Origin: Methylococcales bacterium
Lineage (GTDB): Bacteria; Pseudomonadota; Gammaproteobacteria; Methylococcales; Methylomonadaceae
Direction: 5' to 3'
Length of the DNA stretch: 64,000 nt
NCBI GenBank assembly: GCA_028707085.1
Contig: JAQTUW010000006.1
Coordinates: forward strand, 1-64,000
Part shown: positions 31,185 to 43,740 of the stretch, piece after piece
Numbering within the stretch: the stretch's first letter is position 1
Layout of the letters: every line of letters starts with the position of its first letter
Position numbers and translations under genes: made by a program
Notes under the pieces: generated by a model
The model's input: the letters and a program-made list of their open reading frames with translations, nothing else
Database searches by the model: none
Told to the model about the DNA's origin: nothing

Positions 31185-31908
31185 TTTTAGCGTTTATCTT
31201 GGTTCAACCCTGTTTTTTATCTACATTGTGTTTTCAACGCTAATTATCGGGCCTTTGATTCTGGCTTCCGTGGTGCTGCCGTTTTCGATTCGCTACAAAC
31301 TTGCGGATTTCTGGATCAACTGCCTGCTGTTCATGTTAAAACTGTGTTGCGGTTTAAGCTATGAAATTGAGGGTCTGGAAAATATTCCAGCCACGGGCGC
31401 CGCCATTGTGCTAAGCAAACACCAGTCAGCCTGGGAAACCCTGGCCTTAAGAAAATTCATCAAGCCGCAAACCACTGTGCTGAAAAAATCCCTGCTGCAA
31501 ATACCCTTTGGCGGCTGGGCGCTGGCGACTTTGAAACCGATAGCCATCGATCGGCAAAATCAGAAGGAAGCCTTGCGGATGCTGATCGATCAGGGAATTG
31601 AACGCTTGCAGGAAGGTCTGTTTGTGGTAGTGTTTCCGGAGGGTACTCGAGTCGCGCCAGGCGCATACAGAAAATTTAATGCCGGCGGCGCAATGTTGGC
31701 CCAGAAATCAGGCTACCCGGTATTGCCTCTGGCGCACAATGCCGGGGAATTCTGGCCGCGCAACAGCTTTTTAAAATTTCCGGGCGTCATAAAAGTCCGG
31801 ATAGGGCCATTGATCGATACAAAAGATAAAAAATCCAGGGATATCAATGCCGAAGCCGAAAACTGGATCAATCAGGCCATGCGCGAACTCACATTGCCTG
31901 CAAAATAG
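31150..31908 (+). CDS. plsC: 1-acyl-sn-glycerol-3-phosphate acyltransferase
   Basis: Acylates lysophosphatidic acid in phospholipid synthesis. About 252 residues from the ATG at 31150, which overlaps the end of gmhB by 35 bases. One or two membrane helices occur near residues 18-60. The acyltransferase motifs are SKHQSAWETL (in which the usual Asp of HxxxxD is Glu), the VVVFPEGTRVAPG block and a later VLPLAHNAGEFW. It is the last gene of glyQ-glyS-gmhB-plsC and ends at the strong hairpin at 31940-31968. Confidence 0.92.
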   Translation: MTQPHTSSRQADFSVYLGSTLFFIYIVFSTLIIGPLILASVVLPFSIRYKLADFWINCLLFMLKLCCGLSYEIEGLENIPATGAAIVLSKHQSAWETLALRKFIKPQTTVLKKSLLQIPFGGWALATLKPIAIDRQNQKEALRMLIDQGIERLQEGLFVVVFPEGTRVAPGAYRKFNAGGAMLAQKSGYPVLPLAHNAGEFWPRNSFLKFPGVIKVRIGPLIDTKDKKSRDINAEAENWINQAMRELTLPAK

Positions 31909-31939
31909 CGCAAAAAACACCAAAGCAGGCAATTAAAGC

Positions 31940-31968
31940 ATAAGGCCCGCTGCGATAGCGGGCCTTAT
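31940..31968. terminator. Bidirectional terminator hairpin between plsC and the first lipoprotein gene
   Basis: ATAAGGCCCGC (31940-31950) pairs perfectly with GCGGGCCTTAT (31958-31968) around a 7-base loop. It lies 31 bases after the rightward plsC stop and 9 bases after the leftward lipoprotein stop. The same 11-base stem occurs again at 32236-32261 after the second lipoprotein gene. Confidence 0.8.
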
Positions 31969-31977
31969 TCAAACAAT

Positions 31978-32100
31978 TTAAAGCTGTACTGAAGAAGTAG
32001 AGCTGGAAACTTTTTGTTTTGAACCGTCTGGGTTATCCATGCAACCGCTCAAACCAACAATCATCAGCGCCATAGCCAACAGAGATAATACTTTTTTCAT
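31978..32100 (-). CDS. Very small lipoprotein A (40 residues)
   Basis: Forty codons starting at ATG 32100 behind a strong GGAGGAAGTT ribosome site. The N-terminus MKKVLSLLAMALMIVGLSGC is a complete lipoprotein signal with lipobox LSGC. The mature peptide is only 21 residues: CMDNPDG followed by a Ser-rich tail. Residue +2 after Cys is Met, not Asp, so outer-membrane sorting is expected. It is a paralogue of the next gene and keeps the same CMDNPDG head. Function unknown; entericidin-type or other small envelope peptides are the nearest functional comparison, without sequence proof. Confidence 0.8.
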   Translation of the reverse strand: MKKVLSLLAMALMIVGLSGCMDNPDGSKQKVSSSTSSVQL

Positions 32101-32235
32101 AACTTCCTCCAAATGTAAAGGTTTTTTATATTTCTAGTGTGTACTAAACTTAGCACGGTGAGATTTATATCACGGTAAAACCATTTCATGCAATACGAAT
32201 TATGTTTTGCCAAAAATCCGGCCAGCCTGAAATGC

Positions 32236-32261
32236 ATAAGGCCCGCATTCGCGGGCCTTAT
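32236..32261 (-). terminator. Terminator hairpin after the second lipoprotein gene
   Basis: ATAAGGCCCGC (32236-32246) pairs with GCGGGCCTTAT (32251-32261) around a 4-base loop, 34 bases past the stop of lipoprotein B. Its stem is identical to the hairpin at 31940-31968, which supports duplication of the whole gene-plus-terminator unit. Confidence 0.78.
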
Positions 32262-32295
32262 CCTATCCAAAGATCCGGCGGTGCCGGAAATGATC

Positions 32296-32427
32296 TCAAC
32301 CTTTGTCTTGTCCCGAGCCGCTACCGTAGTTAACCGGTTTTTTGTTACCACCGTCAGGATTGTCCATGCACCCACTCAAGCTGGCAACCATGACAATCAT
32401 AGCCAATACAGAAAATACTTTTTTCAT
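32296..32427 (-). CDS. Very small lipoprotein B (43 residues)
   Basis: Forty-three codons from ATG 32427, preceded by a GGAGGATGT ribosome site. The signal MKKVFSVLAMIVMVASLSGC carries the lipobox LSGC, and the 24-residue mature peptide begins CMDNPDG and ends in a Gly/Ser-rich tail. It is clearly a tandem paralogue of lipoprotein A 195 bases downstream, each with its own ribosome site and matching hairpin. Function unknown. Confidence 0.8.
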   Translation of the reverse strand: MKKVFSVLAMIVMVASLSGCMDNPDGGNKKPVNYGSGSGQDKG

Positions 32428-32530
32428 TACATCCTCCGAATCAATTGTTTTTTTAATTTTTGACAGTGCTCCAGAACGAGCACCGCAATTTTATACCATG
32501 GTAAATTCGGCGATGCAATACCTCTGTTGA

Positions 32531-34441
32531 TCACAAGGCGTCGATATCCTTCGGCAAGCTGATGGCAATTTCCTTTCCTCGCCACTGCGCCGTGCCTATG
32601 GACTGCCATTCGCCAGACAAATTATTGCTTCTCAAGTCTTTTTCCCAATGGAACGGGGTACTTATCTTTTTCATTTTGATGATAAACCGGGTTTTTTCAA
32701 GATCCAGGCCGGTTTTTAGCCCCCAAAACGCGGTCACTTTCATGATGAATTTTTTCAATCTGAACTCGTCGATATTCGGCGTCACCGCGATGTTTGCCCA
32801 CATTGAATGCACTCTGCCCCAGTTTGGGGCAAGCAACCTGCCTTCCTGGTTTACAAACGGCAGCCAATGCTCCCCACCTGCGGCATCCAGATAGGTAATC
32901 GCCAGCAGATGATCATAACCGGCAAAGTGATCATGCAAATACAGGGCGTGAGGCGTTATTCCCAGAAAAGTATTCGAAAACATCAATAGGGCGTTGCTCA
33001 TATCGGTCAGTACGCCGCCAACCCGCGACTGCCGGGTATCGACATGCAGGCGATACAACAAACCGTAATGCAGACTGCTATTGACCTGAAACAAAATCAG
33101 CACCACCAGCACCTTGCTGATTTTATGCACCGCCGATCTGACCGGCGCACCTTCCCCTGCTTCAAAAATCCGCTCATACAGCGTCTTGCCGAATTCGGCG
33201 GCCGACGGCGCTGGCGCACAAGCAACATCACAGCCGACCCGGGCCCTAGCGTCGGCTATCTTCCGATAGCGCCGGCAAGCCAGAGGATAAACCAGCGGCA
33301 ATTTCAGAAACCAGCCGATAAGCGCCGGGTAACGCATGGCGATAAAAATCCGCGCATAGGTCGCGACCCCTGCATAAAGCCGCCCTTGCCGATCCACGGC
33401 ATACAGATCGGTCAGTAACTGTTCGGCGTCCAGCGCCTTCAGTTCCGGATAATCCTTAGCGTAAACCTGCGCCGCCTTGAAATCGATACAGTGCAGCACA
33501 TCAAAATGGTTGAGCGTCAGGACTGTCCGACAGCATAAGGGACATTGCTGATCGAAAAATACCGTGAGCAAAGGCCGCTCGGCTCTCAGCCAGTTTCCAA
33601 GCCACCTATACCACGCGAACGGCATGACCAGCGTATAAAAAGCCAGCATCCCCATGCCGAACGGATAGATATTGAAGGACAGGGTGATCCCAAGATGCAG
33701 GCCAACACCGATCAGAAAATACAGCGGCCTCAAGTTGCGCTGTTGAAAAAGAAACAAAAATGTGAACTGGAACACAATAATGGTGTAACCAATGATTTTC
33801 TGCGGTATTTCAAAATTCAGCAGCCAGGACATGTCTATGGCTGACATGTAGTATGGAATCGATGACGGCAGCCAGGCGCCCAGACCGTTTCGCCAGTGCT
33901 CCGCAAACATCTTGTGTATGGCCGAATCGAAATACAAAAAACCCAGACAGACCGCCACAGGCAGATAATAGACCAGAGCGGAAACCACCGACTGCGAATA
34001 TTGGCTGTAATGCACGAATGGCCGGGCCAGTTTTTTTCTGAGCTCATCGATGGCGAAAGCCTTGTCGATGGGCATGAATATCAGAAAAAAATTTGCGCCT
34101 ATCATGAACAGGTCAAAACCGCCGTCAAAATCCCGTTGCATGGGGGTGAAATTAACGAAAACCAGCCAGAACAGATAATTGGCGATACTGGCGAACTGGC
34201 ATCGATAGCCCAGGGTCAGAGCCAATGCGACCAGCGCCCACAGCCACAGAAAAAAAACGATCATCGGAAACTCGACATCCAGAAACGGAATAGGGTCGAA
34301 AATCAGATGGTTGAAATAAATCAGAAACAGGATTTCCTGCAGTGTGACCAGCCCGAACAGTATTCTGAACAGACCTATGCCTGTCGCCGGCGCCTTTTTG
34401 AGATACAGCGCGTTTATTTTTGAGAAGAGCAGTTTATACAT
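32531..34441 (-). CDS. HTTM-domain membrane protein fused to a DCC (DUF393) thiol-redox domain
   Basis: A 636-residue fusion. Residues about 15-290 are polytopic and fit the HTTM (horizontally transferred transmembrane) family related to vitamin-K-dependent carboxylases, with FTPMQRDFDGGFDLFMIGANF and DSAIHKMFAEHWRNGLGAW. Residues about 298-405 are a DCC domain with the redox motif FFDQQCPLCCRTV. The C-terminal part has one more membrane helix and a beta-rich soluble region without a recognised family. Substrate unknown; a redox-assisted membrane-protein modification is inferred only from the domain pairing. Confidence 0.85.
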   Translation of the reverse strand: MYKLLFSKINALYLKKAPATGIGLFRILFGLVTLQEILFLIYFNHLIFDPIPFLDVEFPMIVFFLWLWALVALALTLGYRCQFASIANYLFWLVFVNFTPMQRDFDGGFDLFMIGANFFLIFMPIDKAFAIDELRKKLARPFVHYSQYSQSVVSALVYYLPVAVCLGFLYFDSAIHKMFAEHWRNGLGAWLPSSIPYYMSAIDMSWLLNFEIPQKIIGYTIIVFQFTFLFLFQQRNLRPLYFLIGVGLHLGITLSFNIYPFGMGMLAFYTLVMPFAWYRWLGNWLRAERPLLTVFFDQQCPLCCRTVLTLNHFDVLHCIDFKAAQVYAKDYPELKALDAEQLLTDLYAVDRQGRLYAGVATYARIFIAMRYPALIGWFLKLPLVYPLACRRYRKIADARARVGCDVACAPAPSAAEFGKTLYERIFEAGEGAPVRSAVHKISKVLVVLILFQVNSSLHYGLLYRLHVDTRQSRVGGVLTDMSNALLMFSNTFLGITPHALYLHDHFAGYDHLLAITYLDAAGGEHWLPFVNQEGRLLAPNWGRVHSMWANIAVTPNIDEFRLKKFIMKVTAFWGLKTGLDLEKTRFIIKMKKISTPFHWEKDLRSNNLSGEWQSIGTAQWRGKEIAISLPKDIDAL

Positions 34442-34510
34442 TTTGTTGCCGGCATACTAAAAATACACGAATTATAAGGTATTTACCGGCAGACCAGGAC
34501 TTATAGGCGT

Positions 34511-34549
34511 AAAAAAAGACGGCCTGGAACCATCCATAGCCGCCTTTTT
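34511..34549 (-). terminator. Terminator for the 42-residue membrane peptide gene
   Basis: On the leftward strand GGCGGC (34544-34539) pairs with GCCGTC (34523-34518) through one G-U pair. It is extended by AAAAA/TTTTT and followed by seven T residues. It ends the 34574-34702 gene just before the HTTM gene start. Confidence 0.7.
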
Positions 34550-34573
34550 AGAAAAGCAATGCTCAAGCAGCGC

Positions 34574-34702
34574 TTATTCTTCGTCGGTAGGCTCCTTGAA
34601 CACCCATTTTACGAAGAAATATCCTGCAGCGATAATTACAACCGCTCCAATCATGCCTGACGGTTCTTTCAGCAATTCTGTTAAATCTAAGATCGCTCCC
34701 AT
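34574..34702 (-). CDS. 42-residue single-pass membrane peptide
   Basis: ATG at 34702 is preceded by a perfect AGGAGG ribosome site. The product opens with a short amphipathic head (MGAILDLTELLKEPSG), has one membrane helix (about residues 17-33, rich in Ile, Val and Ala), and ends in an acidic tail (FKEPTDEE). It has its own terminator 25 bases past the stop, so it is a stand-alone transcription unit. No family recognised. Confidence 0.75.
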   Translation of the reverse strand: MGAILDLTELLKEPSGMIGAVVIIAAGYFFVKWVFKEPTDEE

Positions 34703-34916
34703 GGGTGCCTCCTACCTTATAGTTTAGTTGTTATAAAAAATCTGCCATTTCGTTGGCGGCCGAAGCTCATATGTTACTTCAGCCACCTTTAAAGTCAAGC
34801 AATTCATGCCTCTTGCAGAAAGATAACAGCACAAATTGCCATCTCAATGGAATATGGGTAGTATGCTCTCCTGACCTAATTTTTATAACAATAAGATCTA
34901 CTAGAGGGGAATAAAA

Positions 34917-35336
34917 ATGATCAGTGGTATAATCATGATTCTGATAGCGATCTGGGTTTACCAGACGATGATCAAAGCCAAAAAGGGCAACACCTTATGG
35001 TGGGTTGCAGGCTGCGCGGCGGCCTTCTTCGGCACGCTGGTGCTTGCTGATATTTTCTGTATCGAGATCATCGATGCGCTGGGCGGCAAGGACATAGGCG
35101 ACGAATACGATCCTAGCCTGACCGATGCCAGAGACCGCAAAACCCAGGAATCGGCCGGTGGCTTGTTCATGCCGTTCGTATGCGAGATATTTCCTTCCAT
35201 GCTGGGCTTTCTGATTGTGGCCATCATACGCACCCAGTTCATTCTGAAAGAAGCGCTGACGCCTGCCAATCTGTTCAGCGGCATCAAGGAAATGTTCATC
35301 AGCATTAAAAACAGCTTTAAAACTCCAAGCAATTAA
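34917..35336 (+). CDS. Hypothetical membrane protein (139 residues)
   Basis: A very strong GAGGGGA ribosome site precedes the ATG. Membrane segments are at about residues 2-18, 28-46 and 88-107. A charged loop between the second and third (DIGDEYDPSLTDARDRKTQ) separates them. Two Cys (CAAAFF, FCIEII) lie in or near the second helix and a third in FVCEIFPS. No family was recognised. It converges with the DUF2970 gene at a shared 14-base-pair terminator. Confidence 0.75.
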   Translation: MISGIIMILIAIWVYQTMIKAKKGNTLWWVAGCAAAFFGTLVLADIFCIEIIDALGGKDIGDEYDPSLTDARDRKTQESAGGLFMPFVCEIFPSMLGFLIVAIIRTQFILKEALTPANLFSGIKEMFISIKNSFKTPSN

Positions 35337-35352
35337 CAATTCAGCGGTCTGT

Positions 35353-35387
35353 CGCGGAAAACCCGGTATTCTTCCGGGTTTTCCGCG
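35353..35387. terminator. Bidirectional terminator, 14-bp perfect stem
   Basis: CGCGGAAAACCCGG (35353-35366) pairs perfectly with CCGGGTTTTCCGCG (35374-35387). It sits between the converging 34917-35336 and DUF2970 genes, 17 and 7 bases from their stops, and serves both. Confidence 0.85.
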
Positions 35388-35393
35388 ATAAAG

Positions 35394-35585
35394 CTATAGC
35401 CCTGTTGCCAAAGAGGCAATTTTCGCTACCACAAAAATAAATAACAGTGTCGCAACCAGCCCTATTGCCAGGTACATGGGCAACGAACCATGCTTGAAAT
35501 CCACCTCCCGGTTCTTATCGCTTTGCACACCGATCGCTGCGGCAATCACGCTTTTTACAACATGAAGCAAACTAGGTTTCGTCAT
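35394..35585 (-). CDS. DUF2970 family small membrane protein
   Basis: Sixty-three residues from the ATG at 35585, which has AGAGGAAATT upstream; the frame extends to 35636 but that leader is unlikely. HVVKSVIAAAIGVQSDKNREVDFKHGS matches DUF2970 closely, followed by one C-terminal membrane helix. Family function is unknown. It is divergent from metH with 89 bases between the two starts. Confidence 0.88.
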   Translation of the reverse strand: MTKPSLLHVVKSVIAAAIGVQSDKNREVDFKHGSLPMYLAIGLVATLLFIFVVAKIASLATGL

Positions 35586-35674
35586 AATTTCCTCTTTTTT
35601 TAAGATTAAAAATAATAGCCTGGCGAGCGGCAACAACCCTTTTCCATGCTATAACATCCAAATTTCTCAGACCG

Positions 35675-39343
<3,669 letters not shown>

Positions 39344-39360
39344 AATCGGCGGGAACGAAT

Positions 39361-39861
39361 ATGCAGCAACAAATCGAAAACCTTCTGGAGCGCTCCATGT
39401 ACGCCAGCCGCTGGATCATGGCCCCGATTTATCTGGGCATGAGCCTGATTCTTTTCGCGCTGGCAATCAAGTTCTTTCAGGAGCTGTATCACTTCATCCC
39501 GCATATTCTCGAAATTCCCGATACCGAAATCACCCTCAAACTGCTGACCTTCATCGATCTGGCCCTGGTCGGCAGCCTGACCGTCATCGTCATGTTCAGC
39601 GGTTATGAAAACTTCGTCTCCAGAATGGACATCGCCGCCAGCACGGAAAAACTGGAATGGCTGGGCACCCACGACTACGGCTCACTAAAAACCAAGGTCA
39701 CGTCCTCCATCGTGGCCATTTCCTCCATCCATCTGCTGAAAATTTTCATGAATATCGACGCCACCGCCAACGACAAACTGCTGTGGTATGTGGTGATACA
39801 TCTGTCACTGGTGATTTCGGCATTTTTCATGGGCTACCTGGACAGGCTAACCAAACATTGA
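39361..39861 (+). CDS. YqhA/UPF0114 family membrane protein
   Basis: A 166-residue protein starting [20 protein letters not shown], the hallmark of the UPF0114 family, with [20 protein letters not shown] in the second-third helix region. Three or four membrane segments are expected. Function unknown. It lies 17 bases after metH and overlaps the next gene's TTG start by 4 bases. Confidence 0.92.
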   Translation: MQQQIENLLERSMYASRWIMAPIYLGMSLILFALAIKFFQELYHFIPHILEIPDTEITLKLLTFIDLALVGSLTVIVMFSGYENFVSRMDIAASTEKLEWLGTHDYGSLKTKVTSSIVAISSIHLLKIFMNIDATANDKLLWYVVIHLSLVISAFFMGYLDRLTKH

Positions 39862-40100
39862 CGGCCAAATTTATCCTGTTCGGCACCGAAGGCTGCCATT
39901 TATGCGAAGACGCCGGGCAAGTCCTGAATGAGGCGGGCATCAACTTCCAGCATGCAGACATCCTATCCGATGAAGTCTGGCAGGAAAAATTTGGCCTGCT
40001 GATTCCGGTGTTGTGGCATATCGGCAGCGGACGGCAACTTGACTGGCCGTTTGACAGCCAGCAAGCGCAAAGCTTTTTTCAACGCTGTCATTCGCCCTGA
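39858..40100 (+). CDS. Glutaredoxin-like (DUF836) protein
   Basis: An 80-residue thioredoxin-fold protein with the redox motif CHLC near its start ([16 protein letters not shown]) and the cis-Pro region at LLIPVLWHI. The frame extends upstream inside the previous gene, but the fold begins only here. The sensible start is the TTG at 39858, which overlaps the UPF0114 stop (TTGA) and implies translational coupling. The redox partner is unknown. Confidence 0.85.
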   Translation: MTAKFILFGTEGCHLCEDAGQVLNEAGINFQHADILSDEVWQEKFGLLIPVLWHIGSGRQLDWPFDSQQAQSFFQRCHSP

Positions 40101-40112
40101 CAAATTCATGCC

Positions 40113-41999
40113 TTAAAGCTCAACTCTAATCCCCAGTTCGACTACCCGATCAACCGGAATTTTAAAATACTCGATCGCACTACTGGAGTTGTGGGTTAAA
40201 AAAGTAAACAAAGCCCGCCCCCATTTCGGCATCGGGCTCAAGCGCCGGAACGATAGCCGTTCCGTGCCAATGAAAAAAGACACCGTCTTCTGATCTATCG
40301 TCAAGCCTTCATGCCTGCATAATTGCAAGGCGCGACGAACATCCTGCTCTTCCTGGAAACCGAAATACAGCTTGACCCGATAAAAATTGCGCTTATCGCC
40401 AAAAGCTCTGACCTTGACCCTGTGCGCCTCGTCCACATAAGGCTCGTCCTTGGTGACGATGGTCAGCACAATGATTTTCTCGTGCAGGACATGATTGTGT
40501 TCCAGATTATGCAGCAGCACCAGCGGCACGCCGTGAACGGTTCTGGCCAGATAGATCGCCGTACCCTGAACGGACACCAGCGGCTGGCCTTTCAGCCGCT
40601 CATCCAGCTCCTCGAACAGCACCCGCTTTTCATGCAGATATTTTGCCAGCAACTCCCGACCCCTGATCCAGGTTCTAATAATCAAAAACAGCACCCCGCC
40701 GACAGCCAGCGGCAGCCAGCCGCCGGTCGGGATCTTCAGGCAGTTGGGGGCAAGAAAGGTCAGATCGATGAATAAAAAGAACGACAAGAAGGCGGTACTG
40801 GTGACTTTGTTCCATTGCCACAACGCCTGAATGACGATAAACGCCAGAATGGTAGTGGTCATCATGGTGCCGGTAACCGCGATACCGTATGCCGAAGCCA
40901 AAGCCGACGAGCTTTTGAAAGTCAGCACCAGAATAAACACCGCGACCATCAATAGCCAATTGACCGCCGGCACATAAACCTGCCCCATTTCATCCCCCGA
41001 GGTATGGCGGATATTCATGCGCGGACAGTAGCCGAGCTGGATGGCCTGACGGGTTATGGAGAACGCCCCTGAAATCACCGCTTGCGATGCAATCACCGTC
41101 GCCATTGTCGACAGAATCAGCAAGGGGGACAACGCCCAATCCGGTGCCATCAGATAAAACGGATTTTCAATAGCCGCCGGGTTGGCGATCAGCAATGCGC
41201 CCTGCCCGAAATAATTCAGCAGCAGCGCCGGAAAAACAAAGAAAAACCATGCCAGACGGATCGGTTTTAAGCCAAAATGTCCCATATCGGCATATAAAGC
41301 CTCGGCGCCGGTAATGGCCAGAACCACCGCCCCCATAATGGCAAAACCTTTCCAGCCCAGTTCGAAAAGCATCTGCACCCCAAAATAGGGGTTAATGGCT
41401 AACAGCACCTCAGGGGCCTTGACAATATTGACGACCCCCAATACCGCCAGCGTGGCGAACCAGAAAACCATAACCGGCGAAAACATCCGCCCTACCTTGC
41501 CGGTGCCTTTGGCCTGAACAATAAACAGCACCAATAGAACCAGAATAGTGAAAGGCAGAATATAACTATCCAGTTTTGGCGCAATAATCTGCAGCCCTTC
41601 CACCGCACTCAGCACCGAAATGGCTGGGGTAAGAATACTGTCGCCATAAAACAGCGATGCGCCGAGCAGGCCGATCGTCACAATAAAGGATTGCTTGCGC
41701 GGATTGTTTCGCGAACTCTGCAAAGCCAGCGCCATCAGCGCCATAATGCCGCCTTCGCCCTTGTTGTCCGCCCGCATGATAAAAATTGCATATTTGGTGG
41801 TGACGACCAGCGTCAGCGACCAAAAAATCAGCGACAGAACACCGGTCACATGCCGGGCGTCAGTTGATAAGCCATCGTGAAAAACTTCTTTTACCGCATA
41901 AAGCGGGCTAGTGCCTATATCGCCAAATACAACACCTATTGCAGCCAAAGCCAGTGTGGTTAATTGTTCCGTAGATTGCGGAGTCTGTTTTTGGGACAT
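40113..41999 (-). CDS. kup: Low-affinity potassium uptake protein Kup
   Basis: A 628-residue K+/H+ symporter of the KUP/HAK family with about 12 membrane helices and a cytoplasmic C-terminal domain. Key motifs are ALAAIGVVFGDIGTSPLYAVKE at the N-terminus, TKYAIFIMRADNKGEGGIMAL, and GASLFYGDSILTPAISVLSAVEGL. Length and start fit E. coli Kup (622). The gene is monocistronic, converging with the glutaredoxin-like gene and divergent from tonB. Confidence 0.96.
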   Translation of the reverse strand: MSQKQTPQSTEQLTTLALAAIGVVFGDIGTSPLYAVKEVFHDGLSTDARHVTGVLSLIFWSLTLVVTTKYAIFIMRADNKGEGGIMALMALALQSSRNNPRKQSFIVTIGLLGASLFYGDSILTPAISVLSAVEGLQIIAPKLDSYILPFTILVLLVLFIVQAKGTGKVGRMFSPVMVFWFATLAVLGVVNIVKAPEVLLAINPYFGVQMLFELGWKGFAIMGAVVLAITGAEALYADMGHFGLKPIRLAWFFFVFPALLLNYFGQGALLIANPAAIENPFYLMAPDWALSPLLILSTMATVIASQAVISGAFSITRQAIQLGYCPRMNIRHTSGDEMGQVYVPAVNWLLMVAVFILVLTFKSSSALASAYGIAVTGTMMTTTILAFIVIQALWQWNKVTSTAFLSFFLFIDLTFLAPNCLKIPTGGWLPLAVGGVLFLIIRTWIRGRELLAKYLHEKRVLFEELDERLKGQPLVSVQGTAIYLARTVHGVPLVLLHNLEHNHVLHEKIIVLTIVTKDEPYVDEAHRVKVRAFGDKRNFYRVKLYFGFQEEQDVRRALQLCRHEGLTIDQKTVSFFIGTERLSFRRLSPMPKWGRALFTFLTHNSSSAIEYFKIPVDRVVELGIRVEL

Positions 42000-42265
42000 G
42001 AGTACGGGTAAACAAAATTTAACTTATAAAGCTTGAAATTATGCCACAGAATTTACATTAGTCGCTCATTGATGCAAGACCGAGTTATTGAAACAAGGCT
42101 CATGGCAAAGCGGGTATGATTTTTTTCAAAACTTTCATCCATCCCGCTGTTCCAAAGCATTTATATAATTTACAATGCTTCTCTTGATTCCGGCCGGCTA
42201 TTTTTTCCGTTACAACACAGGTTTATGCCTTTACCCAACAACCACATAACCATCACGGAGGCACT

Positions 42266-43054
42266 TTGAGCAGCAGCGAATTAGCGTCTTCCAACGATCT
42301 TATGGCAAAGTTGACGCCAAAAACAAATTCTGTGTTAAGCGCATTACTGGGTGAGGAACGCCCGGGGAACATGCTGATTCTGCTGTTTATTTTAGTGCTG
42401 GTGCTGCATATCTGGGCGATAGTTTGGCTGCTCAGGCCGGATGAATCACCTATCACGCCTGCGCAACCGCTGATGATGGAAGTCTCGATGCTGGCCGTTA
42501 CCGCATCCAGACCCAGCGTAGCGCCACCGGCTGCGGCCCCGGCTCAACAGGAAAAAAAACCGGAACCTAAAAAACCGGAGCCCCAAAAACCGATACCGAA
42601 AAAACCCGCGCCCAAACCAACCCCGCATAAAACACCGCCTGTGGAGCAAAAACCGCTGGATCTCGGCCCGGCAGAAAAAAAAGTCGAACAGTCCGTCTCG
42701 CAGCCTGCGGCCGAAAGCTCAAGCGCCGCAAACAGCAAAGCCGAAGCCGCCGCGGCGGCCACACAATTTACCGAGGCCAGTTTCAGGGCCAGTTACCTGC
42801 ATAATCCGAAACCGGAATATCCGTCCGTCGCCAAAAGCCGCGGCTGGGAAGGCAAAGTGCTGCTCAAGGTAAAAGTTTCAGCCACCGGCGCCAGTGAAAC
42901 AGTCGAAATCGAACACGGCAGCGGGCACGAGACGCTCGACGAATCGGCCATCGAAGCTGTCAGGCAATGGCGGTTCGTTCCGGCCAAACATGGCGAAACA
43001 GCTGTATCCAGCACAGTGACAGTGCCTATTGTTTTTCATTTAAGCGAAGATTAA
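42266..43054 (+). CDS. tonB: Energy transducer TonB
   Basis: Couples the inner-membrane proton gradient to outer-membrane receptors. The 262-residue protein has one membrane helix (about residues 34-53) and a long Pro/Lys spacer ([20 protein letters not shown], about 93-125). It also has the C-terminal TonB domain with the conserved YP ([23 protein letters not shown]). The start is a TTG at 42266 behind a perfect ACGGAGG site. It heads tonB-exbB-exbD; no receptor or iron gene is adjacent, and no Fur box was noticed. Confidence 0.93.
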   Translation: MSSSELASSNDLMAKLTPKTNSVLSALLGEERPGNMLILLFILVLVLHIWAIVWLLRPDESPITPAQPLMMEVSMLAVTASRPSVAPPAAAPAQQEKKPEPKKPEPQKPIPKKPAPKPTPHKTPPVEQKPLDLGPAEKKVEQSVSQPAAESSSAANSKAEAAAAATQFTEASFRASYLHNPKPEYPSVAKSRGWEGKVLLKVKVSATGASETVEIEHGSGHETLDESAIEAVRQWRFVPAKHGETAVSSTVTVPIVFHLSED

Positions 43055-43070
43055 AAAACAGGAGAAATTA

Positions 43071-43736
43071 ATGCCTTTCCAAATTGCCCCGGACATCATA
43101 ATCGATGCGACCTTATACATCTTGCTGGTGTTCTCACTCATTACCTGGACATTGATTTTTTTCAAGATCTGGCAATTTGCCAAAAACGGTTATTATAACC
43201 GGCAATTCAATGCCGCATTCTGGGACGCAGCCGATCTTAAAGCCGCGGAACATCTGCCGGCAGAAAAAAACCGCGGCCCAAAAGCCCGCATAGCCGCCTG
43301 CGGATTTGCCTGGCTGGCGGAAATGAATCACCCGGAAACAGCGGCCAGCCTCAAATTTCGCGGCTCGCCGCAGGAACTGCTGGAACAAAGCCTGCGCAAG
43401 CAAACCCATATCGAACAGCAGCGCATGGAAAGCGGCCTGACCATGCTGGCCAGCATAGGCAGCACCGCGCCGTTTGTCGGCCTGTTCGGCACCGTCATGG
43501 GCATCATGAACGCCATGCACGATATCAGCGCCAAAGGCTCCGCCAGCCTGGACGTCGTCGCCGGCCCGATAGGCGATGCGCTAATCGCCACCGCGATCGG
43601 TATCGCCGTTGCGGTGCCCGCCGTGCTGGCCTATAACTTTTTTGTCCGCCGCGCCAAACATCACCGGGCCGCGCTGGAACATTTCGTCGATAGTTTTTTG
43701 CATATCGCCCTAGGCGATAATGCCGGACAGGAGTAA
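43071..43736 (+). CDS. exbB: Biopolymer transport protein ExbB
   Basis: Proton-channel subunit of the TonB energising complex. Of 221 residues, a first helix lies near 10-32 and the two channel helices near 125-150 and 165-190 ([49 protein letters not shown]). The conserved Thr and Pro are visible. AGGAGAAATTA precedes the ATG. It lies 16 bases after tonB and 4 bases before exbD. Confidence 0.95.
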   Translation: MPFQIAPDIIIDATLYILLVFSLITWTLIFFKIWQFAKNGYYNRQFNAAFWDAADLKAAEHLPAEKNRGPKARIAACGFAWLAEMNHPETAASLKFRGSPQELLEQSLRKQTHIEQQRMESGLTMLASIGSTAPFVGLFGTVMGIMNAMHDISAKGSASLDVVAGPIGDALIATAIGIAVAVPAVLAYNFFVRRAKHHRAALEHFVDSFLHIALGDNAGQE

Positions 43737-43740
43737 CCAG

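Noticed and set aside
35586..35674. Possible cobalamin riboswitch upstream of metH
   Set aside because: Only 89 bases separate the metH and DUF2970 starts and no B12-box sequence is visible; a cobalamin riboswitch needs about 200 bases.
42000..42265. Fur box for tonB-exbB-exbD
   Set aside because: The kup-tonB gap is AT-rich, but no 19-base GATAAT-type palindrome was found.
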